A stretch of DNA of 64,000 nt, taken from positions 259,550 to 323,549 of the forward strand of contig UYJD01000006.1 of assembly GCA_900618795.1 (NCBI GenBank). Direction: 5' to 3'. Shown here one piece after another: positions 12,158 through 22,631 of this stretch; position 1 is the stretch's first letter, and the number at the start of each line of letters is the position of its first letter. Source of the stretch: Cyanodermella asteris. Its lineage: Eukaryota; Ascomycota; Lecanoromycetes; Ostropales; Stictidaceae. The translations under genes and the position numbers were made by a program. The notes beneath the pieces were generated by a model. It was not told the DNA's origin. It ran no database searches and saw nothing but the letters and a program-made list of their open reading frames with translations.

Positions 12158-12583
12158 GAAATGACGAACTGGGCCATGGGATCTTGCAAGCTCTTGGATT
12201 TGCGTGGAATAACATGATCTTGGAAGACAGATTTTGATACATTCCCGTGTCACCGGGGGGGAGGGGAACTGCACAAATAATAAAGGCTAGCATCAATCCT
12301 CGTTTATGCAGTCGCTTCAATTTGACCTGAACTTGTGAAAAGCGAAAGTAACATTCAGAAGCCCGGTCCAAGTAGAGACACGACGCTGCATTTGCCATTA
12401 CTACCGTCCTAGTCAAAGTCTGTCTGTCCCGTCAAGAATCGTTACTCGTAGCTCTCGTTGAGTCGTGATGGTGACTTGCATCGCCGTCTAATGCTGTCCG
12501 ACCTGTGCAAACGCCCTGCAATGATAGCCGCCCAAAGACGGATCCTGTCCACCTGCTTCAGCCCATGGCAACAATCCGACCCT
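12158..12583. other. Intergenic, tail-to-tail
   Basis: Between the F-box-like relic (+) and the secreted protein stop (-). No coding signal; it probably holds both 3' ends. Confidence 0.4.
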
Positions 12584-13129
12584 TCAGTAGGTAGCTTTCG
12601 GAATCAACCAGACCGTCGCACAAGTCGACGGGATCTCGTAGTCGTAGTACCGGTAATGCCAAAACAGCTGCGGCACGCCGTGGCTCCAATCGCAAGCCAG
12701 CCAATCCCTAAACTCGCTGTCCTCGTAGTCTCCCGTCCGATAGCCCCAGAGCAGACCGGGCGCCGCCGTCTCGTTGAAGAAGAAGTTGCCGTTCTCCGTC
12801 TCGCCGGCGTCTATCGTGACTCGCTCCCAGGCGGCATAGTCCGTGTCGCCGTACACGTTCAGGCCCCACGGGAAAGGGGTGCCGAGGTCGAACTGCCAGC
12901 CGGTACCGTTGAGGAAGCCTTTCGCGGTGCTCTCGGAGTCGGGCTCGAGGACGGCGTCGCTGAGGCCGGCGCCCGTGTGGTAGGAGGAGACGCACAGGCC
13001 GTCGAAGCGAGAGTCGCCGGCGATCAATTGCGTGCAGAGCTTGGAGAGTTGGGGTGGGTCGTCGCGGGTGGTGAGCGGTGCGGCGATGGTGGTCGCTGCT
13101 AGTGTGAGGAGAGCGAAGACGGACTTCAT
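12584..13129 (-). CDS. Small secreted protein, family unknown
   Basis: Single exon, 181 aa, ATG at 13129-13127. It opens with a signal peptide (MKSVFALLTLAATTIAAPL) followed by a short TTRDD segment resembling a Kex2-type propeptide end. The mature part is about 160 aa, acidic and rich in Trp, Tyr, Phe and Asp, with four cysteines that could form two disulfides, and several N-glycosylation sites (NGT, NET). I recognise no enzyme motif. Size, secretion and isolation are those of a candidate secreted effector or cell-surface protein, but nothing proves a role. The opposite strand carries a 214-codon GC-rich shadow frame (12458-13102) without recognisable content. Confidence 0.8.
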   Translation of the reverse strand: MKSVFALLTLAATTIAAPLTTRDDPPQLSKLCTQLIAGDSRFDGLCVSSYHTGAGLSDAVLEPDSESTAKGFLNGTGWQFDLGTPFPWGLNVYGDTDYAAWERVTIDAGETENGNFFFNETAAPGLLWGYRTGDYEDSEFRDWLACDWSHGVPQLFWHYRYYDYEIPSTCATVWLIPKATY

Positions 13130-14229
13130 GGTGATTATGATCTATGTCGGTAATGGTAGTGAAGAAGGCGAGCGAAGAAAGATAAGATGAAAATCTGATG
13201 GCTTGCTCAACGGAAGGGCTATCGAGTGGGTGGAGGATGAGGGTAGAAGAAGCAAGGAGACCTGAAGGTGGTTTTATAACAAGATGTGAAGTCAGGCAAG
13301 GGCATTATGAGTCGGGAACACCCAGCTCAGAATCATCATCGTGCGGCAACCGGCATCTCCTCGAGCTCGGGCCCTTGCTTCCTTCCAACACAAGATGAGG
13401 GAGGTTGCTGGCATTGTTCATCAATAAGCGGGCTCGATCTGCAGACTTTCTCGTGTTGATCGTCGCTCAAGGATTGCCGGTACTAGTGGCTCTAACCACC
13501 TTTGATCCCATCTTGCTGGTCGGATCTGGCCGAGGTGGGACATGGAAACAAAGGGAGGGATGAACAACCCAATGCAGGCCCCACCTCCGCTTTGCCAGTT
13601 TTTGTCGAGCTGTGCGTCACACTTGCTGACGAGGAAATATTGATGACAGACGCGTAAGAGACGTCCTCCATCTCAGCTGCTTGGTGGCCGCTTCCATGTC
13701 ACAAAGGATTAGGGTAGCACATGATCGTATTCGTGCTGGGCAAGCACTTGATATCTTCGGTACGGTACGAACTTAAACACCCAAGTCAACTCGATCTGTG
13801 ACACAGAACTACCCACGATGCCATCTCGTCAGAAAGAATGCACGACGGTCGGCGGAGGGGCAGTCACCGCTCGAGGCTGCAACACGACGACGAGGGTTTG
13901 GTGATTCCCTGGATGGCTTTGATGGGACGCAGTGAGGTCTCCACTGTCCAACGCGAGTGTGGGGATCCCGCTGTGATCAACGTCGGTCTGCCATGCCGGA
14001 CCGGCCAGTAGGATCCCAAGCTTCTCCTGCACGACGTCAGGCCTGCTGCTGAATTCTTGGCCTTCGTTTGCTCGTGGGACGGAGCAAGCATCGAGTGAGG
14101 GGTGGTTACACACCACAAAGTCGCACCAGAGACCAAGCGTCTGATCTTGTCAGTGACGTGAAATAGCATGAATTCCAATTTACGGACCCTGACCAAACTA
14201 ATAATCTATATCTTGTTCAACCCTCTCGT
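13130..14229. other. Intergenic between secreted protein and PKS relic
   Basis: 1.1 kb without a recognisable gene. Minus-strand frames at 13829-14116 and 13864-14196 overlap each other and have no motif. It contains the promoter of the secreted protein gene (near 13130-13700). Confidence 0.45.
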
Positions 14230-17200
14230 CTATTGAGCCGCCTCCAGAACGCTTTTCTGAACGTACTTGCTCCTTTTCACCGTGTTCTCGCTCAGCGCGA
14301 CGATGCTGGGGCTCTGCATCATCTCGAAGATGCTAATCTCCGCGTTGCTGGCGCTGCTCAGCCAGTTCCGCAACCCGACCGCCACCAGAGAGTCGACGCC
14401 GAACTTGGCCAGATTTGCACTGCGGTCGACCTCGTCCTCGGGAATGGAGAACATGTCCGAGAGCTTCTTGCTGACTGTCAGGAGCACCGCCTCGGTCGCA
14501 TCTGCAAGCGTCTCTGCTGACGAAAGCAGGCGCTTTAGGTCGATGCCGGTGTCCTTAACCGCTGCCGACGAGGACGAAGCGTGCACGGCTGCCTTGAGCG
14601 GAGAGAACATGGGGTGGTCTCTCCAGCGAGCGTCCTTCCAGTTCTCTCCGGTTGCCCTGGTGAGACCGCTGGCGACTTGGCAGCCCTCGAGGCTGCGGCG
14701 GGGGTCTGCAATGGCCGCCTCGATAAGCTGGAGCATGGCTTCTTCCTCGAGCTGCGACCAGCCGAACTTGGCGAGGTTCTGCGTAATGGCCTGGTCGCTT
14801 GAGACGGAGCCGACGGACATGATGAGCCCAAGGTTCAGAGACACGCCAGGGAGACCTTTGCTCGTGCGATGGCGAATCACTGCGTCCTTGAACGCGTTAC
14901 CAGCTGCATAATTGGCCTGAGATGGATTGCCCGTGATGGCCATGACCGAAGAAAGCGTGATGAAGAACTCGAGATCGTCGGGTAGGAGGGTGTGGAGATT
15001 CCACGTTCCGGCTATCTTCGGGTTCACGGCTGCCGCTCTGTATTGCTCGTGGGTCATACTCTCGAAGATAGAGTCCTGATTCCAGGTTAGAGCGTATGTT
15101 TCGCATGAAAAGGCAGAGTGCAAAAAGTTACCTGGAGGACCATTGCGCCCTGGATGAGACCCTTGATTGGTGGCATGCTGGCAGACAGCTCTTTGACCAT
15201 TCTCTTAACGTCAGCAGCATGACCAATGTTACAAGATCTCGCCACGACCCGGCAACCGAGAGACTCCAACTGCCGAAGAAGTAGATCATTAGACTTGGCC
15301 TCAGCGTTTCTGGAAACCAAGACAAGGTTCTTCGCGCCCAGCTTGATCATGCGTCTGGCAATAGAGCGGCCGATGGCTCCTGTGCCGCCTATGATCATGT
15401 AAGACGCATTCGGAGTCAGCCGAGCAAGGCGTTGAGTTGATACCTAATTCTCACAGTAAGTTTCTGACTTGAAAGCAATCATGCGATGAAGTGCAGGGTC
15501 AACCATTTGAATGGAGTGCTTTCTAATGGAGTCGACAAACATTGAATGGAATGGAATAATCATTCGGTGCACTTACCTCAACCATGTCGTCCTTGCCGAT
15601 GGTAACGACAATCTTGCCCAGGTGCTTGCCGCCTTGCATGAAACGGTAAGCCTTCTTGACATCGGTAATGTTGTAGGTCGTCAGGGGCTCAATCGGGCGA
15701 ATCTTCTTCTCCTTGAAGAGGCCAGCGAGAGATTGCATGATCTTCGCAGTGATAGCCGGCTGATGTTCTCCGACGAGCAACATATCAACTGACGAGAATG
15801 TGACGTTCTTCTTGAAAGGTGCCATCCCAAGGTTGTTATTGTTCTCGATATCCCTCTTGCCGATCTCGATAAACCGGCCAAACATAGCAAGGCAGTCCCA
15901 AGTGGCTTTCAACAAAGGACCTGCCAGAGAGTTAATCACGATATCGACACCGGCGCCATTCGTCATCTGCCTCACCTTGCTTGTAAAGGATGGATCGCGG
16001 CTGCCGAGGATATAATCGTATGGGATTCCGTAGGTGTTGTGAATGAAATCTCGCTTCTCCGGCGAGCCCACGGTAGCGAAGATTTCGGCGCCGAAATTCG
16101 GCGCAATCATGATTGCGGCTTGACTAACGCCACCAGCCGCAGCATGGATCAAGACGCGATCGTGCTCCTGAAGGTTGCCGATGGTTATCAGTCCATAGTA
16201 AGCAGTGGTAAAGACAGTTGGGATCGAGGCAGCAACCTCGAAACTCATGTCCTACGGAATCAGGCCCAGACTGCTCTGGTGCACTCGGACCGACGTGCCC
16301 CAGTGTCCACGAAGGAGAGAGTATACGCGGTCACCGACTTTGTAGCCAGTTACATTTTTCCCAACACGTCGCACGACTCCACTGCACTCACAGCCCATGA
16401 CGGCGTTGTCCAGTTGGCCGAGGGCGACCATCACGTCGCGGAAATTAAGACCAAAAGCTCTAGTCTTAATTTCAACCCAATCCTCTTCAAGTGGGTTGCC
16501 AGCGTCCGGGTCGTCGCGGAAGCGAAGGCTGTCAATCATGCCTGGGTTCTCAACAAACATCTGAAGGTCCCGTCCGGATTGAATGATGAGCTGCGTTTCA
16601 GTCGGTGCACCCTGCGCATAGCCGGAGTACTGCCGTCTGGTTTGGATCCTGTAGCAGTCGAGGAATCATGACCTCTCCTTTTGAGATGGCGTATTCGCAG
16701 TCGATTGAGCCGGATTCCAGGGACAGATCAAATGCCTTGCCATATACCTGCAAAATGAATCCTTTCGTCTCGCTCCTCCATAGGTCGGCCGTGTCAAAGT
16801 CCAGGGATACGTATCGTTTCATCCGGTTCTCCACACTTGGGTTGCGCAAGAATCCCGTGTGCACGCGCGCGAAGGGTCGCGCAGATTCTCTAGTTCCGCC
16901 ACTAGACACCCATAGAACACCCTTGGCCCGCATGGTAAGCTTTTTTATCAGTTCAAACTGATCAGCAGTTGGGTTGGCGACGACGGGCCTCTCCACATCA
17001 TCGATGTAGATGCAAACCTTGTCATCGAATTGCGCCTCTGCTAACGAAGTTCCACACTGCGGTAACATATCCGGATAAGTTCCTCTTGAGCGTCCTGGCT
17101 TGAAGAAGTAATCGTTGCAGTTTTGCCGTCTTGATTGAGAGCATTCTGCCGAATCACGGCACGGACTGGGTCCCTATCGCGAAGGGTGGCGTTTAAAGGC

Positions 17201-18180
17201 TTTAGGACAATGGCTGACACGCCCTCGCCTCTACCGTAACCGTTAGCGCGCTTATCAAAAGAGTAGCATTTTCCATCAGGGCTCAGGAACTTGCACTTCG
17301 TTAGCCGGTTAGCCCTGCGTGGGAGCAGCACGACACGCACCCTAAGCTAGAGAAGAGGACAAAGATGTCGGGATTGAGTATGACATTAGCCGCCGCGACA
17401 ATCGACATATCGCTCTTACCGGTTTTTAGGCTCTAACATGCCTAATAAAGGGCTACTAGACCTGTGGAGCAAGCAGTGTCCACGGTCAAACTAGGACCTC
17501 TTAGATCGAAGAAATGTGATATCCTGTTCGACAACATTGTGTGTCCGTTACCCGTCATAACATAACGTGGCAGAGTCTGGGGGTCACGTAACTGTATGTC
17601 CTGGTAGTCGTGGATGAATGCACCAGCATACACCGAAGTATTTGATCCGGCAATACTTGTAAGGGGAAAGCCAGCTTCAAATCGTCAGTAACACAAAGGG
17701 TTTCACGAAATGCGATGAGTTACGAACCATTCTCGATGGCCTCGAAAACAGACTCCATCTGCATGCGCAGCTGTGGGTCCATAGTCTGCACGATGTTAGG
17801 CTTTGGTCGCTAGAGTCTCCTGTGAAAAGCTCCATTCTCACTGCGGTCATCTCGGCAGTTATGTTGAAGAACGCGGCATTAAATAACGCCGGATCTTGTT
17901 TCAGGAAGTGTGCCCCCTTTACGTTTATCTGCCGCGATATCAGTACACCTCAAGTAGTGAATGGGCAACAACATACGCTGGGCCGATTCTCGCTGACCGG
18001 ATGGTAACATGCATCTTGATTGAACCTGTCCTCCGGTACTTTGGACCATACCGACCGGCCCTCGGCGCAGAGCTGCCATAGCCTCTCTGGGCTAGTGGCG
18101 TCCCCTGGGAAGCGACAGCTCAGTCCGACGATCGCTATCTGGGTTGTCGAAGCCCCTGTACCATTGGACGAGTCAACCAT
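14230..18180 (-). pseudogene. Highly reducing polyketide synthase, internally deleted and disabled
   Basis: A functional fungal highly reducing PKS runs KS-AT-DH-(MT)-ER-KR-ACP over about 2300-2600 aa. Here the start (ATG 18180, [20 protein letters not shown]) and three clean introns (17929-17976, 17786-17841, 17675-17727) lead through the KS to the active site VDTACSTGL. Two in-frame TAG codons follow at once (17444-17442, 17435-17433). The KS resumes to 'QEELIRICYRSVEL' and then jumps at about 17045-17065, in another frame, into the segment before ER. The KS C-terminus, AT, DH and any MT are gone. The rest is ER (about 15577-16600; nonsense TAG at 16254-16252, 1-nt frameshift near 16605), KR (15132-15443 plus 15075 onward, with the Ser/Tyr/Asn set in 'LSSVMAITGNPSQANYAAGN') and ACP with its DSL attachment serine, ending at 14230. 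Introns 15444-15576 and 15076-15131 are intact. It cannot make a whole synthase. Confidence 0.93.
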
Positions 18181-18852
18181 AATCACCTACGGAACAACGT
18201 GTGCAGCGGAACCTGTGGTCAGCGACTGGTATCAAAGCGATCAACGAACATCAAGTAAAATTGATACATAGAAACGATACTCGACAGCACTGTAAAGAAA
18301 AACACTCGCATGGAATTTTTGGATCGTGGAGCGGTGTGCTCGTAAACATCTTCATCGACGAACTTATCGACTTGCTTAGACATGTCAGGAAGTCCAGTAC
18401 AGTGGCTCCTCAGATCGGACTGGTGACACAACGTGCCAAGGGCCGATTGCAGCATCTGCGTTGCTGACGAGCCAGACGATGGCGCTAGCGGCTGAACGGA
18501 ATGACAACTGAGGTTGTCCAAAAGGAGTCGGATCCCGAGACGCTTTGCCAGAAACAGTTAGATCCCGAGCTGCCCAATTCGGTCTGCATGTGAATTTGGT
18601 CAACGTCCATCTCAGCCCCGTTGTTGCGTTCTCGACTTGTAGAGGTCGTATGATCTCCAGAGGAGCGTCAGGATCAGCTCTGACCTGGTCTGTGGCTCTT
18701 CAGGGTCTCGCGAAGATGCGTCTCCCGTCCTGCTGGCTACAGGCAGCCATGTGGCCGGCCAGTGCTGAGCGGTCTTTGACGCATACTCGTCAATATTGCA
18801 CTTGATACACCACACCTGAGAATAGAGCTTGCCCACGAGTAAATCGTTGAAG
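18181..18852. promoter_or_regulatory. Divergent region, PKS relic / acyltransferase
   Basis: About 670 bp between two divergent starts, the typical arrangement of a shared promoter in a secondary-metabolite cluster. No palindromic regulator site stood out. Short frames on both strands look random. Confidence 0.4.
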
Positions 18853-20268
18853 ATGATCGATATGCAAGTCAAGCATCAGTTCAGTCCTTTGGACGAGACA
18901 ATGCCGCAGGTCTACATATCTTTTATCTATTGCTTCCAATGCAATACGCGGCGAAAGGAAAGGATCTATTCAATCTTGCAGGATGGTTTGGCGCAAATAG
19001 CGAGACGTCACAGCTTCGTCACCGGGAGAATCATTGAGGAGGGTTCCAGTCCGTCGGGCCAAGGGCAAAGACCTGGGAGCCTGGCCATGCATATCCCGGA
19101 ACCATTCGAGGCACCAGAACTCATCTACAACGATTTGACAACGCCAGAGAGTGGCTGGCAGCATAGCTACGAGGACCTGAAAAAGGAAGACATGCCAGGC
19201 AGCAAACTTGATGGAGATCGGTTGGTGGCGGTCCCTTTCGGCCAACTTTCACAAAGCAACAAGTGCTACAAGTTTCAAGCCAACTTTATACCAGGAGGCT
19301 GTCTGCTGGTTGGTACGTCATGCCACAAGTTCGTGGATGCATGGGGGCATACTGTGATAATGGATGCCTGGGCGCAGGGCTGTAGGGAGGTCCAAGGGCT
19401 TGCAGGTCCAGATACGCCAGCTAGCGATGGTGCATACGACGGAAAGTCGACCGCTCTCAAGCAAGAACTGTCCGCAGATGTATACGAGGCGCTGAAGTCT
19501 AGATCTGAGCTATGGAGGCTACTTGCGCTCAATGGCTCAGAAGACGGTCACAGCGCGTGGTCTTATTCTTTTCGTGAGGTCGATACGTGCATTTTTCGAT
19601 TTCTGCCAGGAGCTGTCAAATCCATTCTCCAAGACGCTTCAGGTGGGAAAACTGACGGGAGGCTCGGGGTCAACAACGCTCTCACGGCGTTCATCTGGCG
19701 CAGCGTCGTGCGCGCCAGATATCCGCCTGGCTCCGAGCACAAGGAGACTTCTCGGGTGCTGGTGCCAACCGACGGACGAGCTCGACTCTCGCCAGCTATT
19801 CCCATCGGTCACGTTGGGAACGTCGTATTCGCGAGTGTGACAGAGTTGCCGCTTTCAAAACTGACAGCGCATGACACGGCTCTATCAACCATCGCAGATG
19901 CTGTGAGCCAGAGCGAGCAGGATAATCTCAGGCCCGAGTTACTGAGAGATGCCGTTAAGCTGGCGGCGACCATTCCAGACGCCCGGAACTTGGTTCCTCA
20001 TTTCGAGACTTTCTTTGACGAAGCTCTTATCGTTTCGGCACTTTTCTCCATGCCAATCTATGACATGGACTTTGGAAGCATATTTGGGAATAAACGCAGG
20101 GCAGAGTTCTTCCGGGCACCTGCCGGGCAATTCAACGACATCGTCTCTCTTCTGCCTGCTCGGACAGACAATGAGCTTGAAATCAGACTGTCGCTGTCGA
20201 AGGAGCAGATGGTGCGTCTCCAAGCCGATGCGGACTTCTCAAAGCATACAGCATTTGTATGTTCGTGA
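18853..20268 (+). CDS. BAHD-type acyltransferase (fungal transferase family)
   Basis: Single exon, 471 aa from ATG 18853 (MIDMQVKHQFSPLDETMPQ); a second ATG lies three codons on. It belongs to the CoA-dependent acyltransferase family that includes the trichothecene 3-O-acetyltransferases and transfers an acyl group from acyl-CoA to a hydroxyl. The catalytic HxxxD motif is present as HKFVD (His158, Asp162). The structural DFGWG motif near the C-terminus appears as DFGSIFG (Asp406), a common fungal variant. Length is normal and there are no stops. It is divergent from the PKS relic and next to an SDR and a P450 fragment, so it was probably the tailoring acyltransferase of that cluster. Substrate unknown. 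It may still be expressed although the synthase is dead. Confidence 0.9.
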   Translation: MIDMQVKHQFSPLDETMPQVYISFIYCFQCNTRRKERIYSILQDGLAQIARRHSFVTGRIIEEGSSPSGQGQRPGSLAMHIPEPFEAPELIYNDLTTPESGWQHSYEDLKKEDMPGSKLDGDRLVAVPFGQLSQSNKCYKFQANFIPGGCLLVGTSCHKFVDAWGHTVIMDAWAQGCREVQGLAGPDTPASDGAYDGKSTALKQELSADVYEALKSRSELWRLLALNGSEDGHSAWSYSFREVDTCIFRFLPGAVKSILQDASGGKTDGRLGVNNALTAFIWRSVVRARYPPGSEHKETSRVLVPTDGRARLSPAIPIGHVGNVVFASVTELPLSKLTAHDTALSTIADAVSQSEQDNLRPELLRDAVKLAATIPDARNLVPHFETFFDEALIVSALFSMPIYDMDFGSIFGNKRRAEFFRAPAGQFNDIVSLLPARTDNELEIRLSLSKEQMVRLQADADFSKHTAFVCS

Positions 20269-20559
20269 TTGCGCAGCTCGGTTCGAAAATATGATGCGCA
20301 TTGGAGGGAGATTTTTTGAACCGTGTATATGCTACAAGGTGCATCACCGGAATTGAGTACCAAAAAATCGAATGAAGTCAATTGTGCCACTTTCCAGATT
20401 ATAGAGCTTCGATATTCATGTCTGCTCAGGTTCACTGTCAAAGAATTTGGATGCATGCATTGTATAAGCACTTCTGTTATATCACGGCCCAGTACTACTG
20501 CCCACGTTACCAGTATCAAGTGCATCTCATCACACTATTAAACACAATCTTGACTGGCT
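20269..20559. other. Short convergent spacer
   Basis: Between the acyltransferase stop (+) and the dehydrogenase stop (-); AT-rich, probably both 3' ends. No gene. Confidence 0.5.
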
Positions 20560-21625
20560 CTACAATTTCTCATAGCTCGAGTCGAGCTTTGACGTTTCTT
20601 CAACAACTTCTGACCACAACTTATCGGCAAAAGCCTTGCCCACTGGCTGTGCAAGCACAGGCGCAGCCCTGAGAGTATCAGCAGAGCTCCGCACGGGTAG
20701 TCCGTGACCGGATCGGGAAAAGAGAGGGCGTAACATATTATCTTGGGAAATACACTTACGGATCAACCTTGTTGTGCTGCAAAAACTTGCCATGGGTTTC
20801 TGGGCCCGAAACAACGCTTGCGTAGACTAATGTCCTCGCGCCCTCATCGACCTTGCGGGCGGCTATCTTACGATACAGCGCCATCAGCGGCTTGATGTAT
20901 CCAGGCAAGTTCTTATCCAACCCAGTCGAGACCACGCCCGGGCAAGGATCGTTGATGACAACCTCGGACGCCGGCACACGAGCCGCGAGCTGCTGTACAA
21001 ACGCGGCGACAGCAAGCTTGCTATCGCTGTAGCGTGATATGCCGGAGTAGCTCTTTTCATCGTCGAAGTAGCCGACAAGCGACGTCTTGGCCGGCAGCGG
21101 CTTCTTCTTCTCAATCGAGTGCTGGAACTGTACCATGGAGCCCACGATAGTCAATCGGCTCGCCTTACCGTGCTTTGCGGCCGTCGAGCGCAACAAGGGC
21201 AGCAGCTCTAGAGCCAGGACGGCGTTAGAGTAGACGTTGACTTGCATAACTCGCTCGTGGCCGCTGGCACTGCGCTGGTACTTCATCATGTTCATGCCGC
21301 CGTTAAGGAGCAGGATGTCGAGCTCCGGGACCTCGGACTTGACTTGCGAGGCAAATGCAATGACCGAGATGAAGCTGTCCAGATCCAGGTCGAAGACTTC
21401 GATTTTCGCGTCCGGGTTCACGTTACGGGTTAGGGTGCGCAAGGTCGACACGGCCTCTTCGCCTTTGGCGCGAGATCGAGAGGCAATAATAACTCGTGAT
21501 GCGCCCAGCACCAGGTATTGCCGCGCCGTCTCGAAGCCTAGGCCGGCATTTCCACCGGTGATGACGGCGGTTCTCCCAGCTAGGGAAGTATCTTTGGGCG
21601 TCTGGGGAATCGGTGGTTGGGGCAT
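20560..21625 (-). CDS. Short-chain dehydrogenase/reductase (SDR)
   Basis: NAD(P)-dependent oxidoreductase of the SDR family, 324 aa in two exons: 21625-20760 and 20668-20560, with a 91-nt intron. The start is ATG 21625 (MPQPPIPQTPKDTSLAGRTA); the open frame further upstream begins only at TTG. The N-terminal Rossmann glycine motif is TGGNAGLG. The usual NNAG strand reads LLLNGGMN. The catalytic Ser lies in 'RLTIVGSMVQ' and the YxxxK pair in YSDSK. Splicing replaces the read-through end with ...HNKVDPAAPVLAQPV, ending SSYEKL. The fold resembles the retinol-dehydrogenase/WW-domain oxidoreductase-like branch common in fungal metabolite clusters. Substrate unknown; context suggests polyketide tailoring. 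Confidence 0.9.
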
Positions 21626-22095
21626 TGTTGCCACGAGATAGGAGAGGAGGTGGATGTTCTGGCAAGTGACTAAGGAGAAGAAGGCGGCTCGCAAGCCATC
21701 AGCACGAGGGATTCAGGGCACCATCATAATTTATTAATCGCTTGGACCCTTATCTCCCGGCTGACGGAACTTGACTGTTTTGGGTGAACGCGTCCGTTCA
21801 GCTGAGGATGCCTGTCGGGCATGCCAGTCACGCACTCAGCAGCGGAAAAGATCGCCCCGTACCTACAGGGCAGGGTTCTCTCTTCACTGAACCAACATAG
21901 GCGTGACAGGGTGAGCAGAGAATCAGTAGCAGAGGCTCGGTTGTTTGTGGCACAGCGCGGTCAATATGCTCTAAGCGGGGCCATTTGGGTTTGGAACGTT
22001 GAACTGTCTCTCCATCGCATCTCGTTTTTGTATCGGTCCGTTTCATGCGAGCGGCAAGCTTCTTAGACCGCACTAATCCTCTTCCATCTCAAGTC
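21626..22095. other. Spacer between SDR start and P450 relic
   Basis: About 470 bp. Short overlapping frames (21821-22073 on both strands) have no motif. It holds the SDR promoter and the former P450 3' end. Confidence 0.45.
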
Positions 22096-22631
22096 TCACT
22101 TCCTCTTCCTGACCAAGACCGTGACACTCGGATCCGGATGGTAGCCTCCCGGAGTCCATAGGTTTGCTGGTCGTCCCACACCGTCCTTGAACTTAAAATC
22201 ATAGTTCTCGATCAGGTGGATGAGTATCATCTTGATCTCGTTCGCGGCAAAGAATCGCCTGGGGCATGCGTGGGTTCCATGACCGAAGTCGAGGTTGTTG
22301 GTGCCCGTGGCAGTAAACTGGAACTTTGACTCGTCGCCCGGCATATCCCTCAGTTTCTGGAATCGGAATCCGTCAAACTCCTCCGGCTTCTCCCATAGCT
22401 CCGCATCATAGGCAACTTGGTGTAGAGGGAAGGCAATATGTGTTCCTGCCGGTAGCAGCGTGCCATCATGCAATGTTATAGATTTGATGATCTTGCGAAG
22501 CATGTTGAGCAGCGAAATTGGACTCAACCGGTGCGATTCCTTAATGAAAGAGTCCAGTTTGCGAAGCTTGGCATCGACACCTTGTTCAGGTAAGGTGTAG
22601 ACTCCGCCGCCTTCACTTTCGTGAGCTCCTC
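22096..22631 (-). pseudogene. Cytochrome P450, C-terminal fragment truncated by a repeat
   Basis: Only the last ~175 codons of a fungal P450 remain. The frame runs from 'GGGVYTLPEQGVDAKLRKLD' and the conserved SFIKESHRLSP, past the PERF-region equivalent 'EKPEEFDGFRFQKL', to the heme loop FGHGTHACPRRFF and the C-terminus SVTVLVRKRK. The heme-loop cysteine is present, but the usual Gly after CP is Arg (CPRRFF), a change compatible with a G-to-A mutation. Upstream the P450 frame stops at 22631, where the TGTAACG repeat begins. No N-terminal membrane anchor, I-helix or 5' exons are found on the far side of the repeat. Last member of the PKS/acyltransferase/SDR cluster; non-functional. Confidence 0.9.

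Noticed and set aside
12458-13102. 214-codon plus-strand frame
   Set aside because: Antisense of the secreted protein gene, Arg/Val/Glu/Gly-rich; the minus strand has signal peptide and clean ATG.
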